The position numbers were made by a program, and so were the translations under genes. Shown here piece by piece: positions 1-8,461 of a stretch of DNA of 64,000 nt. Position 1 is the first letter of the stretch, and each line of letters opens with the position of its first letter. The DNA comes from DATEOR01 sp963766725 (GTDB lineage: Bacteria > Actinomycetota > Thermoleophilia > Gaiellales > Gaiellaceae): positions 1-64,000 of the forward strand of contig CAVYBK010000005.1 of assembly GCA_963766725.1 (NCBI GenBank). Reading direction: 5' to 3'. A model generated the notes under the pieces. The model saw only the letters and a list, made by a program, of their open reading frames with translations. It was not told the origin of the DNA and did no database searches.

Positions 1-506
1 ACCCAGACGATCAGCGACTGGATTTTTGCCACCGAACCGGCACCCAGCTGGTTGACGACTGCCATGCCGACGACTGCCAGCGAGGCGAGGATGTTGTCCC
101 AGTAGCTCGCCGCATCGTCGCCGAAGAAGAGTGAGCTCCCGTACGCCCCGAACGAGACGGCGACCATCGCCGTGACGATGAGAATGACGAAGAAGAGGAG
201 CCAGGAGGTGATTCCTACGAGGCGACCGTTGCCGAACGCCTCCACGAAGTAGGAGACGAATCCGCCCCGTGACGGATAGCGGACGCCGAGCTTGACCACC
301 GTGTAGCCGAGGAGTGAGGCGACAACCCCCGCCAGAAGGAAGGAGAGCCACGTGGCCGCCCCGGCGACCGCTCCCGCTTGGCCGAGGAGCGCGAAGATGC
401 CGGCCCCCACCATCGACCCCACGCCGAGGAAGGCGGCGCCGATGACGGTCAGCTTCTTGGAGGACTCTGACGTCTCGCCCAGCGACCCCTGCGCCGCCTC
501 GGCCAT
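1..506 (-). CDS. APC-family amino acid permease (3' end outside window)
   Basis: This is the N-terminal 168 residues of an integral membrane amino-acid/polyamine/organocation permease; the rest lies beyond the left edge. After a polar start (MAEAAQGSLGETSESSKKL) comes the first helix with the family's GAGIFALLG unwound substrate-site motif, then helices 2-4. The ATG begins directly after the TAG stop of the upstream Dcu-type gene (TAGATG), so the two are probably translated together. As the last visible member of the dipeptidase operon it probably imports or exchanges an amino acid. The substrate cannot be told from this fragment. Confidence 0.85.
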   Translation of the reverse strand, partial: MAEAAQGSLGETSESSKKLTVIGAAFLGVGSMVGAGIFALLGQAGAVAGAATWLSFLLAGVVASLLGYTVVKLGVRYPSRGGFVSYFVEAFGNGRLVGITSWLLFFVILIVTAMVAVSFGAYGSSLFFGDDAASYWDNILASLAVVGMAVVNQLGAGSVAKIQSLIVW

Positions 507-1937
507 CTAGTGGAAGACGGCCACGATCGCGATACCGACGAGCGCCGTCGAGATCCAGGCGACCTGGAGCGGGAGTTGGAAGGAGTGGTCGATCACGCGC
601 TTCCCCAGCGTCGTTGTGCCCGTCGAGTCGGCCTCGGCCGCCGCGATCTGCGTCCCGTTCGCCGGGAGGAAAAGGACGCCGACGACCGCGGTCCACATGG
701 CGATCATGTAGCCCGCTCCGATCCCGAGGGCCAACCCGAGCGGGACCATGGTTCGCGTCGCAGCCGACTGGCTCGTGGTCAGCGCCGCGACTCCGAAGAT
801 GGCGACCGCGATCATGAACGGCCACTTCTCCGCGAGGCCGCCCATTGCCTCGACGATCGCGTCCTCGTTGTTGGCGATGAAGGTGTCCGCCATCCAGGCG
901 ATGCCGAAGAGGGCGATCATCGCCACCATCCCCGACCTGAAGATCGGCGTCCCGGGAATGTCGCTGGCCTTGACCTTGCAGAGGAGGACGATCAGGGCGG
1001 CGGCGGCGAGCATGACCATCTGGATGATCGGCGTGACCGACAGCGGCTCGACACCGCCGTCCTCGGCTGCGATCGTCGGCCGCAGGCCCTCGAAGAGCCC
1101 GAAGATGCAGATGACTGCGACGGCGCCGAGGAAGATGGCCACGCTGCGCTTGGCGTACCGCGTGAGCACGATGTCCGACGCAGCGCTCGGCGGCTGCACG
1201 AGGCCGGCGTCGATTCGACGGCGGTACTCGACGGAATCTTCCAGGTCGGCGCCGTGACGGCTCATGACGAGGGACATGAGGAAGACGCCGACGATGCTCG
1301 CCGGGATCGTGATGAGGAGGACGTCGACGAGGTCGTAGTTGTAGACCTCGACGAGCGGCAGGATCGTCGCCGTCGCAGCTGCGACCGGGCTCGATGTGAT
1401 TCCCAGCGCCGACGCGACGGTCGACCCCGCGAGCGGCCGTTCGGGCCGGATCTTGTTCGCGTAGGCGACCTCGTTGATCACCGGGATGATCGAGAAGAAG
1501 GTGTTGCTCGTGCCTGTGAGGATGCAGAGGAGGTACGAGACGTACGGGGCCACGAAGTTGATCGACTTCGGCCGCGCGCGGAGCGCCTTGCTCGCGATCA
1601 GGACCATGTAGTCGATCCCGCCGGCCGCCTCCATCGCGGCCGCCGCGGCGATAACCGCGATGATGATGAGCATCGCGCTGACCGGGGGCTCGCCCGGGTC
1701 GAGCCCGAAGCCGAAGACGAGGATGAGCGTCCCGACGCCGCCCCACAGGCCGAGCCCGATCCCGCCGGTGCGTACGCCGAGGGCGATGAAGCCAATCACG
1801 ACCAAGCCCTCGATCGCGATGAGGAACCAGTCGCTCGTGCTCGTCGACGTCTCCTCCGCCGCCTGCGCCAGCGCCGAAGCCGGCCCGGCGAGCGCGACCA
1901 GCGTCAGAGCGACGGTTGCGAGCGCGAGCTTTCTCAC
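507..1937 (-). CDS. Dcu-family C4-dicarboxylate transporter
   Basis: 476 aa polytopic membrane protein. A cleavable-looking signal (MRKLALATVALTLVALAGP, then ALAQA) precedes about ten hydrophobic segments. The block around residues 90-175 (IAVIAAAAAMEAAGGIDYM, then TGTSNTFFSIIPVINEVA, then IRPERPL and ASALGITSSPVAAA) is characteristic of DcuA/DcuB, which exchange fumarate, succinate, malate and aspartate. The start is GTG in a GTGA overlap with the stop of the preceding gene. Next to a dipeptidase and an APC permease, aspartate handling is plausible. The amino-terminal signal peptide is unusual for Dcu proteins, whose first helix is normally retained. Confidence 0.85.
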   Translation of the reverse strand: MRKLALATVALTLVALAGPASALAQAAEETSTSTSDWFLIAIEGLVVIGFIALGVRTGGIGLGLWGGVGTLILVFGFGLDPGEPPVSAMLIIIAVIAAAAAMEAAGGIDYMVLIASKALRARPKSINFVAPYVSYLLCILTGTSNTFFSIIPVINEVAYANKIRPERPLAGSTVASALGITSSPVAAATATILPLVEVYNYDLVDVLLITIPASIVGVFLMSLVMSRHGADLEDSVEYRRRIDAGLVQPPSAASDIVLTRYAKRSVAIFLGAVAVICIFGLFEGLRPTIAAEDGGVEPLSVTPIIQMVMLAAAALIVLLCKVKASDIPGTPIFRSGMVAMIALFGIAWMADTFIANNEDAIVEAMGGLAEKWPFMIAVAIFGVAALTTSQSAATRTMVPLGLALGIGAGYMIAMWTAVVGVLFLPANGTQIAAAEADSTGTTTLGKRVIDHSFQLPLQVAWISTALVGIAIVAVFH

Positions 1938-2536
1938 GGCTGCTCCTTCACGAGCTCCTGGCAGTTCCCGCTCGACTCGAGCGCGTCGGCGAGCTCGGGA
2001 TCGAGCTCGGAAACCTGCTTGAAGGCCGCGCGTCCGTCTACGGCCGCATTCTGCAGAGCTCCGATCGCTCCACCGAGCGCAGCGAACGCGCCACTCGTCG
2101 TGTCGGCATCGTCGTCGAGCGACTGCTGCGCGTCGCGGAGGTCACTCTCGGTCTTGTGGGCCCAATCCTGGAGTATCTGAGAGGCCTGTTCGCCCTGGCC
2201 AACGTCCGGGATGCCCGCCCGCGGCAGCCCTTCGCCCAGCGTGTCGTTCGTGATCTGGACCGCGCGGTCGATGGCTCCGCTGACGACAAGTGTGCGCTCG
2301 ACGGAGTCACCGGTTCCGCCGTCGTTTCGGCGGGCGCCGTAGTTGCTCTGGCCGAGCTCGTCCCGAAGCGACTCGAGCTGGCCTTCCCAGGCACCGACCG
2401 AGCCGCAGACGTCGTCGGCCCAATCGGAAGCGCTGACCGTCTCGCCGGTGTTGTCGCCGTTCCCGACCGCAGCGGAAACGCCGAGGATCGTCCCGATCCC
2501 GAGCACGATGAGGAGCACGAGGAGCCAGCGGCTCAT
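1934..2536 (-). CDS. membrane-anchored protein of unknown function
   Basis: 200 aa. One N-terminal hydrophobic segment (LLVLLIVLGIGTILGVSAAVG) is followed by a soluble, mostly helical acidic domain with two Cys (VCGSVGAW and SGNCQELV) that could form a disulfide outside the cell. No recognised domain. It overlaps the dipeptidase upstream (ATGA) and the Dcu-type gene downstream (GTGA), so it belongs to the operon and is probably coupled in translation. It may be an accessory subunit of the transporters; this is inference from position only. Confidence 0.75.
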   Translation of the reverse strand: MSRWLLVLLIVLGIGTILGVSAAVGNGDNTGETVSASDWADDVCGSVGAWEGQLESLRDELGQSNYGARRNDGGTGDSVERTLVVSGAIDRAVQITNDTLGEGLPRAGIPDVGQGEQASQILQDWAHKTESDLRDAQQSLDDDADTTSGAFAALGGAIGALQNAAVDGRAAFKQVSELDPELADALESSGNCQELVKEQP

Positions 2537-4030
2537 GGCGTCCCCGGGCTCGACATCTCGTCCACGAAGCCGACGAGGAGCTTCCAGAAGCGTTCCACCG
2601 TCGGGATACTCACACGCTCGTCGGGGGAATGCGGCGCCTCGATCTGTGGGCCGAACGAGATCATGTCCAGCCCTGCGACCTTGTCGCCGATCACGGCGGT
2701 CTCGAGTCCGGCGTGCACCCCGGTCACGATCGGCTCCTCCCCGAACAGGCGCTCGTATGTCGTCTTGAGAGCCGCGAGCGCCGGCGAATGGAGGTCGGGC
2801 CTCCAGCCGCCGTAGTTGTGCTTCGTCTCGAGCTCGCCCCCGCCGAGCCGGGCCGCCGCATCGAGGGCGCCGATGAGCTCGGGGAGAGCGGCGTCGTTGG
2901 ACGAGCGGGAAAGGCTGTGCAGCGTGAGCCGGCCGCCCGTCGGTGCTCGCCTCGCCGAGCGACGTGCTCGTCTCGACGAGACCCTCGAAGTCCTGGCTCA
3001 TCGCAAGAGGCCCGGTCGGGACGAGTGCCACGACGTCGAGCAACGCTCCCGTTGCCTCCTCGCTCCAGGCATCGGATGCGGCCTCCGCCTCGGCAACGGC
3101 GGCGGTCGCCCCGGAATCCGTCGTCTTGAACGCGTCGCGGACGGTCGCGACCGCGCCCTCCACGGCGTTCTCAAAGGCTTGGCGCCTGCCGCCCCCGACC
3201 GAGACAACGGCGACGGCATCGCGCGGGATCGCGTTGCGGCTCTTGCCGCCGTTCAACGAGACGAGACGGAACGGGGCTTCGCGATACGCCTCGCGCAGGA
3301 CGCGCCCGAGGACCTTGATCGCATTCGCGCGGCCGAGCGCGATGTTGCTCCCCGAGTGCCCGCCGAGCCCGCCGCTCGCGGTCACCGAAAGCGTCACCGA
3401 ATCCGGCGCCGTGGGCTCGCGGGGCTTCTCGACGTGGATCCACGTATCGGTGCTCCCGGCGCATCCGACGGTCAGCTTCCCGTCTTCCTCGCTGTCGAGA
3501 TTGACGAGGACGGTGCCCGTGACGAACTTCGGGTCGAGGCCGTTGGCGCCTTCGAGGCCGACTTCCTCCGCGACGGTCATGAGGAGCTCGAGCGGCCCGT
3601 GGAGGTTCGACTCGTCCTCGACGAGCGCCATCATCGCCGCGATCGCGACGCCGTCGTCCGCGCCGAGCGTCGTCCCGTTCGCAGTCAGCCAGTCCCCGTC
3701 GCGCGCGAGCTCGATCCTTCCTTCGGCCGGGTCGTTCGGGCTGTCCGGCTCGCGCTCGCAAACCATGTCGAGGTGGCCCTGCAGCGTGATTTTCGGCGCA
3801 GACTCCCGGCCCTCGCTGGCGGGGACGCGCACGACGAGATTCCCGGCCGAGTCGCCTTCGACCTCGAAGTCGTGCTGCTCGGCCCAGGAGCGGACATGGT
3901 CGCTCACCGCCTCCTCCTGGCGAGAGGGGCGCGCGATCCTCGTCAGCGCATCGAAATGGGCCCAAAAAGCCTCCGGTTCGAGCCCCGACAACACGGGCGT
4001 CTGCACTGCGATCCGTTCCCCTCCTCCCAT
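2533..4030 (-). CDS. pepD: aminoacyl-histidine dipeptidase PepD (M20), frameshifted
   Basis: Cytosolic M20 metallodipeptidase that would hydrolyse dipeptides to feed the adjacent transporters. Seen: LQGHLDMVCE with the zinc-binding His and Asp, GADDGVAIAAMMALVED, MTVAEEVGLEGANGLD with the catalytic Glu, GGLGGHSGSNI, PLAMSQDFEGLVETSTSLG, then in another frame RLTLHSLSRSSND and VTGVHAGLETAVIG. One extra base near 2933 splits the gene; removing a G restores D-G-G-R-L-T-L-H. About 500 residues matches PepD. The start is ATG 4030 because TATGGT lies 8 nt upstream and no Shine-Dalgarno precedes it; GTG 4006 with a GGAGGAGGGG upstream is the alternative. First gene of the operon. Confidence 0.85.
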
Positions 4031-4038
4031 CCCGCGCG

Positions 4039-4044
4039 ACCATA
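4039..4044 (-). promoter_or_regulatory. -10 element for leaderless pepD transcript
   Basis: TATGGT on the minus strand, 8 nt before the pepD ATG. It matches the TANNNT-spacer-start pattern seen before several other genes in this window. Confidence 0.5.
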
Positions 4045-4191
4045 CCGTGCGGAGATTCGCCGGAGCAATAGCCCGCGACCCCGAAATCACCCCGGTGATT
4101 CCGGCGATGAGCCCGCCAGGACTCCCCGTGCGAACTTGTCGTTCGCCATGTTCGTGACCTGGCAACCCCCCCAAGCCAGGAGCTGGTCCGA

Positions 4192-4644
4192 TCAGGGCGA
4201 CGTTGGGGTGCCGGTCTCCGTCACGGTGACCGTCTCGATCACGGTCGTCGTGTCCTGGACGGTCTCGGTGACTGTCTGGATCACGGTCGTAGCGGGGAGC
4301 GTCATGATCCCTCCGGGAAACCTCATCGAGGTCAGGCTGGGGCTCACAGGAGCCTCAGAAGGTCTCGCGAAGTACGTGCTGCCCCGGATCCGCAGCCGCA
4401 AAGGCCCCTCGACGGTTTGTGTCTCGATTCCATCCTGCTTGGTTTTCCAGCGGATGACCCGGCGAACGTGCCCTTCCGTCGTAACGGCCTCGACACGTCC
4501 AGTCTCCGTCACACCGTGACGAACACGTTCGACTGCGCCCTCGGTGACGCTGGCCTCGGGTGACCACGCCACCGCCGCCACGATGCCAAGCGCACCGCAG
4601 ACGAGAAGACCGACGACCAGCACCATGATCTTGACCCTCTTCAT
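4192..4644 (-). CDS. small membrane-anchored protein with Thr/Val/Glu tail, copy A
   Basis: 150 aa, no known domain. Residues 5-27 are a membrane anchor (IMVLVVGLLVCGALGIVAAV). A central motif, VEAVTTEGHVRRVIRWKTK, is followed by a spacer and a low-complexity tail built on T-V-x-E/T (TTVIQTVTETVQDTTTVIE). The protein at 62946-63380 has the same plan and motif (VETVTLDGQVRRVIRWRTK), so the two are paralogues 58 kb apart. The basic, tryptophan-containing motif probably lies outside the membrane. Function unknown; the Thr-rich tail could be a stalk or a glycosylated region. Confidence 0.75.
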   Translation of the reverse strand: MKRVKIMVLVVGLLVCGALGIVAAVAWSPEASVTEGAVERVRHGVTETGRVEAVTTEGHVRRVIRWKTKQDGIETQTVEGPLRLRIRGSTYFARPSEAPVSPSLTSMRFPGGIMTLPATTVIQTVTETVQDTTTVIETVTVTETGTPTSP

Positions 4645-4789
4645 TTCAGACCACAGACCCTACCTTGGCGATGGCCGGGGAACGGGTGAAGGAGAGGGAG
4701 CTGAGGCTCCCCGCTCAAGCAGCCCAGGAATCCGTGCCAAGGGTCTGCGCGTAGAGGTCCATAGTCGACGGCAGGCGAGGAGGAGATCT

Positions 4790-5068
4790 ATGAAAAAGAC
4801 TCTGGTCGCAATGCTCGCCGGTGGCCTGCTTGCGGTGGCCCCCGCGGCCGGGCTCGCAGCTTCGAATCCGGCTGGCACCGGACAGCCTGGAGCTGAGTGT
4901 GGTGAGGAGGGAGCGACGATGGAGCCTGCTGGCTTTCTCACTGCCGGCTTCCAACATGCGGAGACCGTCTATGCGGGAAGTGACGGCACGCCATCACTTG
5001 CGCATGGGAACTCCCATGCGGTCTCCCAATACGACATCGCCTGCTACCAGGTGACGTCGAACCACTAG
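4790..5068 (+). CDS. small secreted protein of unknown function
   Basis: 92 aa with a clear signal peptide (MKKTLVAMLAGGLLAVAPAA, cut after AGLAA). The mature part is about 65 residues with two cysteines (AECGEEG and DIACYQV) and ends HAVSQYDIACYQVTSNH. I believe similar short secreted proteins exist in other actinobacteria, but I know no function. The start is set by a strong Shine-Dalgarno, GAGGAGGA, about 6 nt before ATG. A hairpin terminator follows directly, so it is a single-gene unit. Confidence 0.75.
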   Translation: MKKTLVAMLAGGLLAVAPAAGLAASNPAGTGQPGAECGEEGATMEPAGFLTAGFQHAETVYAGSDGTPSLAHGNSHAVSQYDIACYQVTSNH

Positions 5069-5080
5069 AGGTCTGCGGCC

Positions 5081-5112
5081 AGCCCGGCTGCGTTGGGGGG
5101 CGCGGCCGGGCT
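5081..5112 (+). terminator. hairpin terminator after small secreted protein gene
   Basis: An 8-bp stem, AGCCCGGC and GCCGGGCT, with a 16-nt loop, followed by TCCTCTCT. It starts 12 nt after the stop codon. Confidence 0.6.
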
Positions 5113-5593
5113 TCCTCTCTGGAGGCCGCGTTGAGCCACAATCCCTGACTCTGGCCTCTCTCTCTAGGAGACCGGCGGAGTTGGCGAGACGGGAGGCGGG
5201 GAGCAGGAGGCGCAAACCGACTCCCTCGATGGGCTGCCGCGCTCCCAGCCACGCAGGTCGTCGCTCCGTCGCCTCGCGTCTCGTCTGGATTCTTTTACTT
5301 CCGCGCAAGGCGCGCCTCGGAGGAAGCCCGTAAATTCGGTAGGGCATCCGGCATACGTCCAATAGCCCGCCGGCCACCATCCCCTCACCGTAACTCCCCG
5401 CCCCTACGGCCCCGATAGCGGGAAGGACAGGGGTAGTCCATCTGGACTATTGACTTCGGGGCACCGCATGACAGAGGGTTTTCCAGGCCTGGCGGCCGAC
5501 CCTTCCAACGAGGACCGGTCTTCGTCAACTGGCGGGGGAGACGGTGGCTGGGCATTCGATGCTCGTCACCCACCGCGAAGCGAGGGAGGACGT
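5113..5593. other. intergenic, no convincing gene; contains a palindrome
   Basis: Open frames here have no plausible start or family. At 5434-5449 there is a perfect palindrome (TAGTCCA, TC, TGGACTA) 144 bp before the TolB-like gene, which could be an operator. A minus-strand frame at 5164-5388 ending in a Pro/Ser-rich tail was considered but not supported. Confidence 0.4.
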
Positions 5594-6604
5594 ATGAAAC
5601 GTTCCATCGGCGGCGCTTCGATCGCTGCGATTGCGGTGGCCGCAAGCCTGGTTGGCCCTTCTGTTGCCGAGGCCACCTTCCCCGGAGAGAACGGCCGGAT
5701 CGTCGTTCGCCGCTACCTCAACGAGGAGCACACGCGTGCTGCACTGTTCACGATCAAGGCCTCAGGAGCCATCGACCAACTGACTCATCCGCGTGGCGAG
5801 CGTGCAACGACTGAACCAGATTGGTCGCCGAACGGGCGGAAGATCGTCTTCACGATCTACCCGCAGAACGATGAAGGGCGCTCGCGTATGGCGATCATCG
5901 GTCGCAACGGTACGCACCGGAGCAGTCTGGCGTGGGTCTGTAGCGGTCCGTGCCTCGAGGACGGGTTTCCGGCATGGTCGCCCTCGGGCGGGCGGATCGC
6001 TTTCCAGCGCGGGCTTGGGCCGAAGGTGCATCACGAGAAGTTGGTCGCGATCTACGTGATGCGGAGAGACGGCACGCACCTACATCGGGTGACGCAAAAG
6101 GGTGCTTCTGTAACCGTGGACGCGCGGTGGGAAGACCACGCACCAGCATGGTCACCGAGTGGACGGCAGCTGGCGTTTGAACGGTTCGACCGCAAACGAG
6201 ACCGCCAAGCCGTTTTCACGATGCACCGGGACGGGACGTCCTTGAAGCGGATCACTCCGTGGTGGCTCGGGGCGTCGCAGCCTGACTACTCACCGAATGG
6301 CCACTGGATCCTCGTACGCACCCATGAGTCGTCAGAAACCTCGGGAAACCTCGTGTTAATTGCTCGCAAGGGGCTTCAGCGACACAAAGTCACACATGAC
6401 CCCGCCGGTGTGGCGAAGTGGCAATCCGCTTCGTTTTCTCCCGACGGCAAGAAGATCCAGGCCGGCCGCACGCCCATCGTGGGCGGTGAACAGCAACCGG
6501 GGACGGACGTCTGGACAATGTGGCTGGATGGCACCCACATGCACAACGTCACGCAGACCCCCGGCAAGTGGGAAAGCGCATCCGACTGGGGGCCCAGGCC
6601 GTAA
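5594..6604 (+). CDS. secreted TolB-like beta-propeller protein
   Basis: 336 aa with a signal peptide (MKRSIGGASIAAIAVAAS, cut near AEATF). The rest is six or so PD40/TolB-type repeats with the recurring WSPNGRKIVF, WSPSGGRIAF, WSPSGRQLAF, YSPNGHWILV and FSPDGKKI blades, each followed by D/NGTH. Such propellers bind proteins or peptides outside the cytoplasm; here, with no Tol system in view, the partner is unknown. The start is set by GGGAGGA 3-10 nt upstream of ATG; an upstream in-frame GTG lacks a ribosome site. Preceded by a 16-nt palindrome and followed by a strong terminator. Confidence 0.85.
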   Translation: MKRSIGGASIAAIAVAASLVGPSVAEATFPGENGRIVVRRYLNEEHTRAALFTIKASGAIDQLTHPRGERATTEPDWSPNGRKIVFTIYPQNDEGRSRMAIIGRNGTHRSSLAWVCSGPCLEDGFPAWSPSGGRIAFQRGLGPKVHHEKLVAIYVMRRDGTHLHRVTQKGASVTVDARWEDHAPAWSPSGRQLAFERFDRKRDRQAVFTMHRDGTSLKRITPWWLGASQPDYSPNGHWILVRTHESSETSGNLVLIARKGLQRHKVTHDPAGVAKWQSASFSPDGKKIQAGRTPIVGGEQQPGTDVWTMWLDGTHMHNVTQTPGKWESASDWGPRP

Positions 6605-6662
6605 CCACACGAGTCCTGGATGTCGTTAGACGAGCCGGGGCTAACTCAGCCCCTTTACTCTC

Positions 6663-6692
6663 CGAAGGCCCGCCCACTGCGGCGGGCCTTCG
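6663..6692 (+). terminator. strong hairpin terminator
   Basis: A perfect 12-bp stem (CGAAGGCCCGCC and GGCGGGCCTTCG) with a 6-nt loop, 59 nt after the propeller gene. The terminator at 24145-24172 uses almost the same stem sequence. It also lies downstream of the convergent gene at 6783-7190. Confidence 0.75.
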
Positions 6693-6782
6693 TTGAATGC
6701 AGCTTCTCGGCTGCTGGGGCCCGCCGAGAGCGCGACGTCCCTTCGAACCGTTCGCCAGGTCGTAGCGGGGCCGGACCCGTCT

Positions 6783-7190
6783 TCAGGACTCGAACCGCAC
6801 ACCCGTGGCCGCCGCCAACAATCCGACAGCGGCGACCGAAAGGAGGGCGACAGCGGTCGCCAGCGGCCACCGCCACGGCCGTCGCATTGCCTGGGTGCAT
6901 CCGGCGATATAGACGACCAAACCCACAAGCGGCCCGACCCAAAACCACGCTCCAGTCGGCCCGCCGAGGCCATAGAACCAAAAGACTGCGATGAAAAATA
7001 CGCCACCCGCGGTCGCAACGGTTGCGCATCCGACCGCAAACAGACGCCGCCGTGAATGCTGTGGCCAGACCTCTTGGCCGAGCGTGGCGGTCAAAACTGG
7101 GATCCCGACGAAGGCGAACAGGCCAAGCGGCAGGAGATAGATGGGACTACCGAACACGGCAATGGCTTTGGCGATTCGACGGGGGCTCAC
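6783..7190 (-). CDS. four-helix membrane protein of unknown function
   Basis: 135 aa, GTG start. Four hydrophobic segments (IAVFGSPIYLLPLGLFAFVG, CATVATAGGVFFIAVFWFYG, FWVGPLVGLVVYIAGCT, PLATAVALLSVAAVGLLAAA) with short, positively charged loops such as QHSRRRLF and QAMRRPWRW. No family recognised. It is convergent with the propeller gene and stands alone in a sparse region. Confidence 0.6.
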   Translation of the reverse strand: MSPRRIAKAIAVFGSPIYLLPLGLFAFVGIPVLTATLGQEVWPQHSRRRLFAVGCATVATAGGVFFIAVFWFYGLGGPTGAWFWVGPLVGLVVYIAGCTQAMRRPWRWPLATAVALLSVAAVGLLAAATGVRFES

Positions 7191-7331
7191 GCCCGAATCA
7201 TGGGTGTCGGCTATCGACGAACAAATGGCTCAAATGAGTCAATTGCTGGAGGGAGGATGAGAGGCTCAAGGACGGAGACATTGGTCAATCTTCAGACGAC
7301 CTCTTGCCGCCGAAAATCCCGCCCTAAAGGA

Positions 7332-7362
7332 CTTCGCCCGAGTAGCCGAGCGACGACGGCGC
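7332..7362. repeat. dispersed 31-nt repeat, copy A
   Basis: First of three similar elements (others at 7861-7892 and 9430-9461). Copies A and B also share a flank about 20 nt further on (GTTGTCGA). Read on the minus strand all three encode V-V-A-R-L-L-G, and the positions that vary within that peptide are third codon positions. This copy lacks one G relative to the others. Confidence 0.55.
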
Positions 7363-7457
7363 CGAGGGGCGAGCACGGCGGCCGGCGCCCGTTGTCGAAT
7401 GGAATTTAACGCTGCGCAACACCGCGCCCGACCCGGCCAGAACAGCAGGAGAGGCTC

Positions 7458-7640
7458 TTAGGGATAGAGGACTCGTTCGCAGTCATGCTTCTTGGGTTTC
7501 TTTTCGATTTCCTTTGCCTCGTCGTCCCCGATCTCCCACAGCTCCCACTTCTCCCCGTTCTTGTCCGCCCCGCTATATTCGAGCGTCTTCCCTTCCCGAG
7601 CCGGTTCATCGCCGTCAGCGGGTCTCCAGTGGTGGGGCAT
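7458..7640 (-). CDS. small charged protein, hypothetical
   Basis: 60 aa, strongly charged (GEKWELWEIGDDEAKEIEKK in the middle), no membrane segment, ending KKHDCERVLYP. A GAAGG ribosome site lies close to the ATG. Codon use is less GC-biased than in the neighbouring core genes, which fits an acquired gene. No family recognised; it could also be a chance frame. Confidence 0.4.
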   Translation of the reverse strand: MPHHWRPADGDEPAREGKTLEYSGADKNGEKWELWEIGDDEAKEIEKKPKKHDCERVLYP

Positions 7641-7684
7641 GGCATCTCCCTTCGGTCGCTCAAGAAATCACTGTCGAGTTTTAC

Positions 7685-7707
7685 GCCGCCCGAGACCAGC
7701 GGACAAG
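7685..7707. repeat. 23-nt dispersed repeat, copy 1
   Basis: Matches 9765-9787 at 22 of 23 positions. On the minus strand both copies can encode C-P-L-V-S/A-G-G. No gene was recognised around either copy. Confidence 0.5.
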
Positions 7708-7860
7708 TTTCCGCGCGAGCCATGTGTGCTGGTCGTAGCGGGGCCGAACCACCGTTATCCCCTATCGCGCTAGCCGACGTCGCGCGCGCTTGGTCGGCAG
7801 CGCGGGGTTCGATCCGACCCCGCACTCCTTAGATCGGCAGGACGCGCGCCCTCGTTATAG

Positions 7861-7892
7861 CTTCCGCCCGAGCAGCCGAGCAACGACGGAGC
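7861..7892. repeat. dispersed 32-nt repeat, copy B
   Basis: Second copy of the element at 7332-7362. Its minus-strand reading continues upstream as L-D-N-G-R-R-S-P-R-T-L-L-R-S and ends VVARLLGRKL followed by TAA; a TAG lies about 28 codons upstream, so any gene would be tiny. Confidence 0.55.
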
Positions 7893-8152
7893 GGAGGAGC
7901 GTGCGCGGCGAGCGCCGGCCGTTGTCGAGCGAGGTTGGCACAGGCAAGTTCTACCGAGGGCCTCATCTGTCACCACATCGTCAGACCGCAGGATGGGGGA
8001 ACGGATGAGAGCCCGAACCTCACGACGCTGTGTCGAAGGTGTCACGGGAACGCGCACTTAAAACGACGCGGAGATTGAGGGCTTTTTTTTAGAGGGCGAT
8101 CCCGGACGCCCCATGCCTGTTTTCCGCGAGGGACAACGAGAAAAAGGCCTGA

Positions 8153-8431
8153 ATGACGAAGAGCTGCCGGAAGTGCGGGAACAAGAAGGAGTTCTCGGAA
8201 TTCCGCTCCAATCCCCGCTGTCGTGACGGCCTGAGCTCCTGGTGCGCCGAGTGCCACAACGAGGCGACCCGCCAGTGGCGTAGCAGGAAGTGGGAGGCCG
8301 AGGAGGCGGAGGCGTTCGCTCGGAGGAAGCCGAGTCCGAGAGGCTGCGGCGCATCTGGGCGGAACATCAGGCCCGCGTTGCCGAGCTTCAGGCCGAGCGC
8401 TCGCGCGGCGCTAGGCGGGCGACCAGCCTAG
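8153..8431 (+). CDS. small zinc-ribbon protein, probably frameshifted
   Basis: 92 aa. The N-terminal 40 residues form a CxxC...CxxC zinc ribbon: KSCRKCGNKKEFSEF, then CRDGLSSWCAECHNEATRQW. Similar ribbons occur alone or in front of HNH and phage endonuclease VII domains. After residue 55 the reading turns to low-quality Pro/Arg/Gly sequence, while the frame one base off continues with a good helical tail (SERLRRIWAEHQARVAELQ). I infer a one-base error near 8315-8325, so the real protein would end near 8505, overlapping the convergent GH16 gene. Confidence 0.6.
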   Translation: MTKSCRKCGNKKEFSEFRSNPRCRDGLSSWCAECHNEATRQWRSRKWEAEEAEAFARRKPSPRGCGASGRNIRPALPSFRPSARAALGGRPA

Positions 8432-8461
8432 CCCCGCCGCCCTTCCGCAAGCGTTCCGGCG

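Noticed and set aside
510..2180. Long plus-strand open frame of 556 codons, and similar long antisense frames across the window
   Set aside because: Composition is Arg/Asp/Gly-rich without homology; they mirror real genes on the other strand in high-GC DNA.
1934..4174. A single 746-residue frame from the dipeptidase to the small membrane protein
   Set aside because: It joins two genes through out-of-frame sequence caused by the pepD frameshift.
7228..7241. 14-nt exact match with 23667-23680 containing ATGAGTCA
   Set aside because: A match of this length is expected by chance in 64 kb and the contexts differ.
7786..7835. T-arm-like hairpin (GCGGGG...CCCCGC around TTCGATC)
   Set aside because: The loop is too long and no cloverleaf follows.
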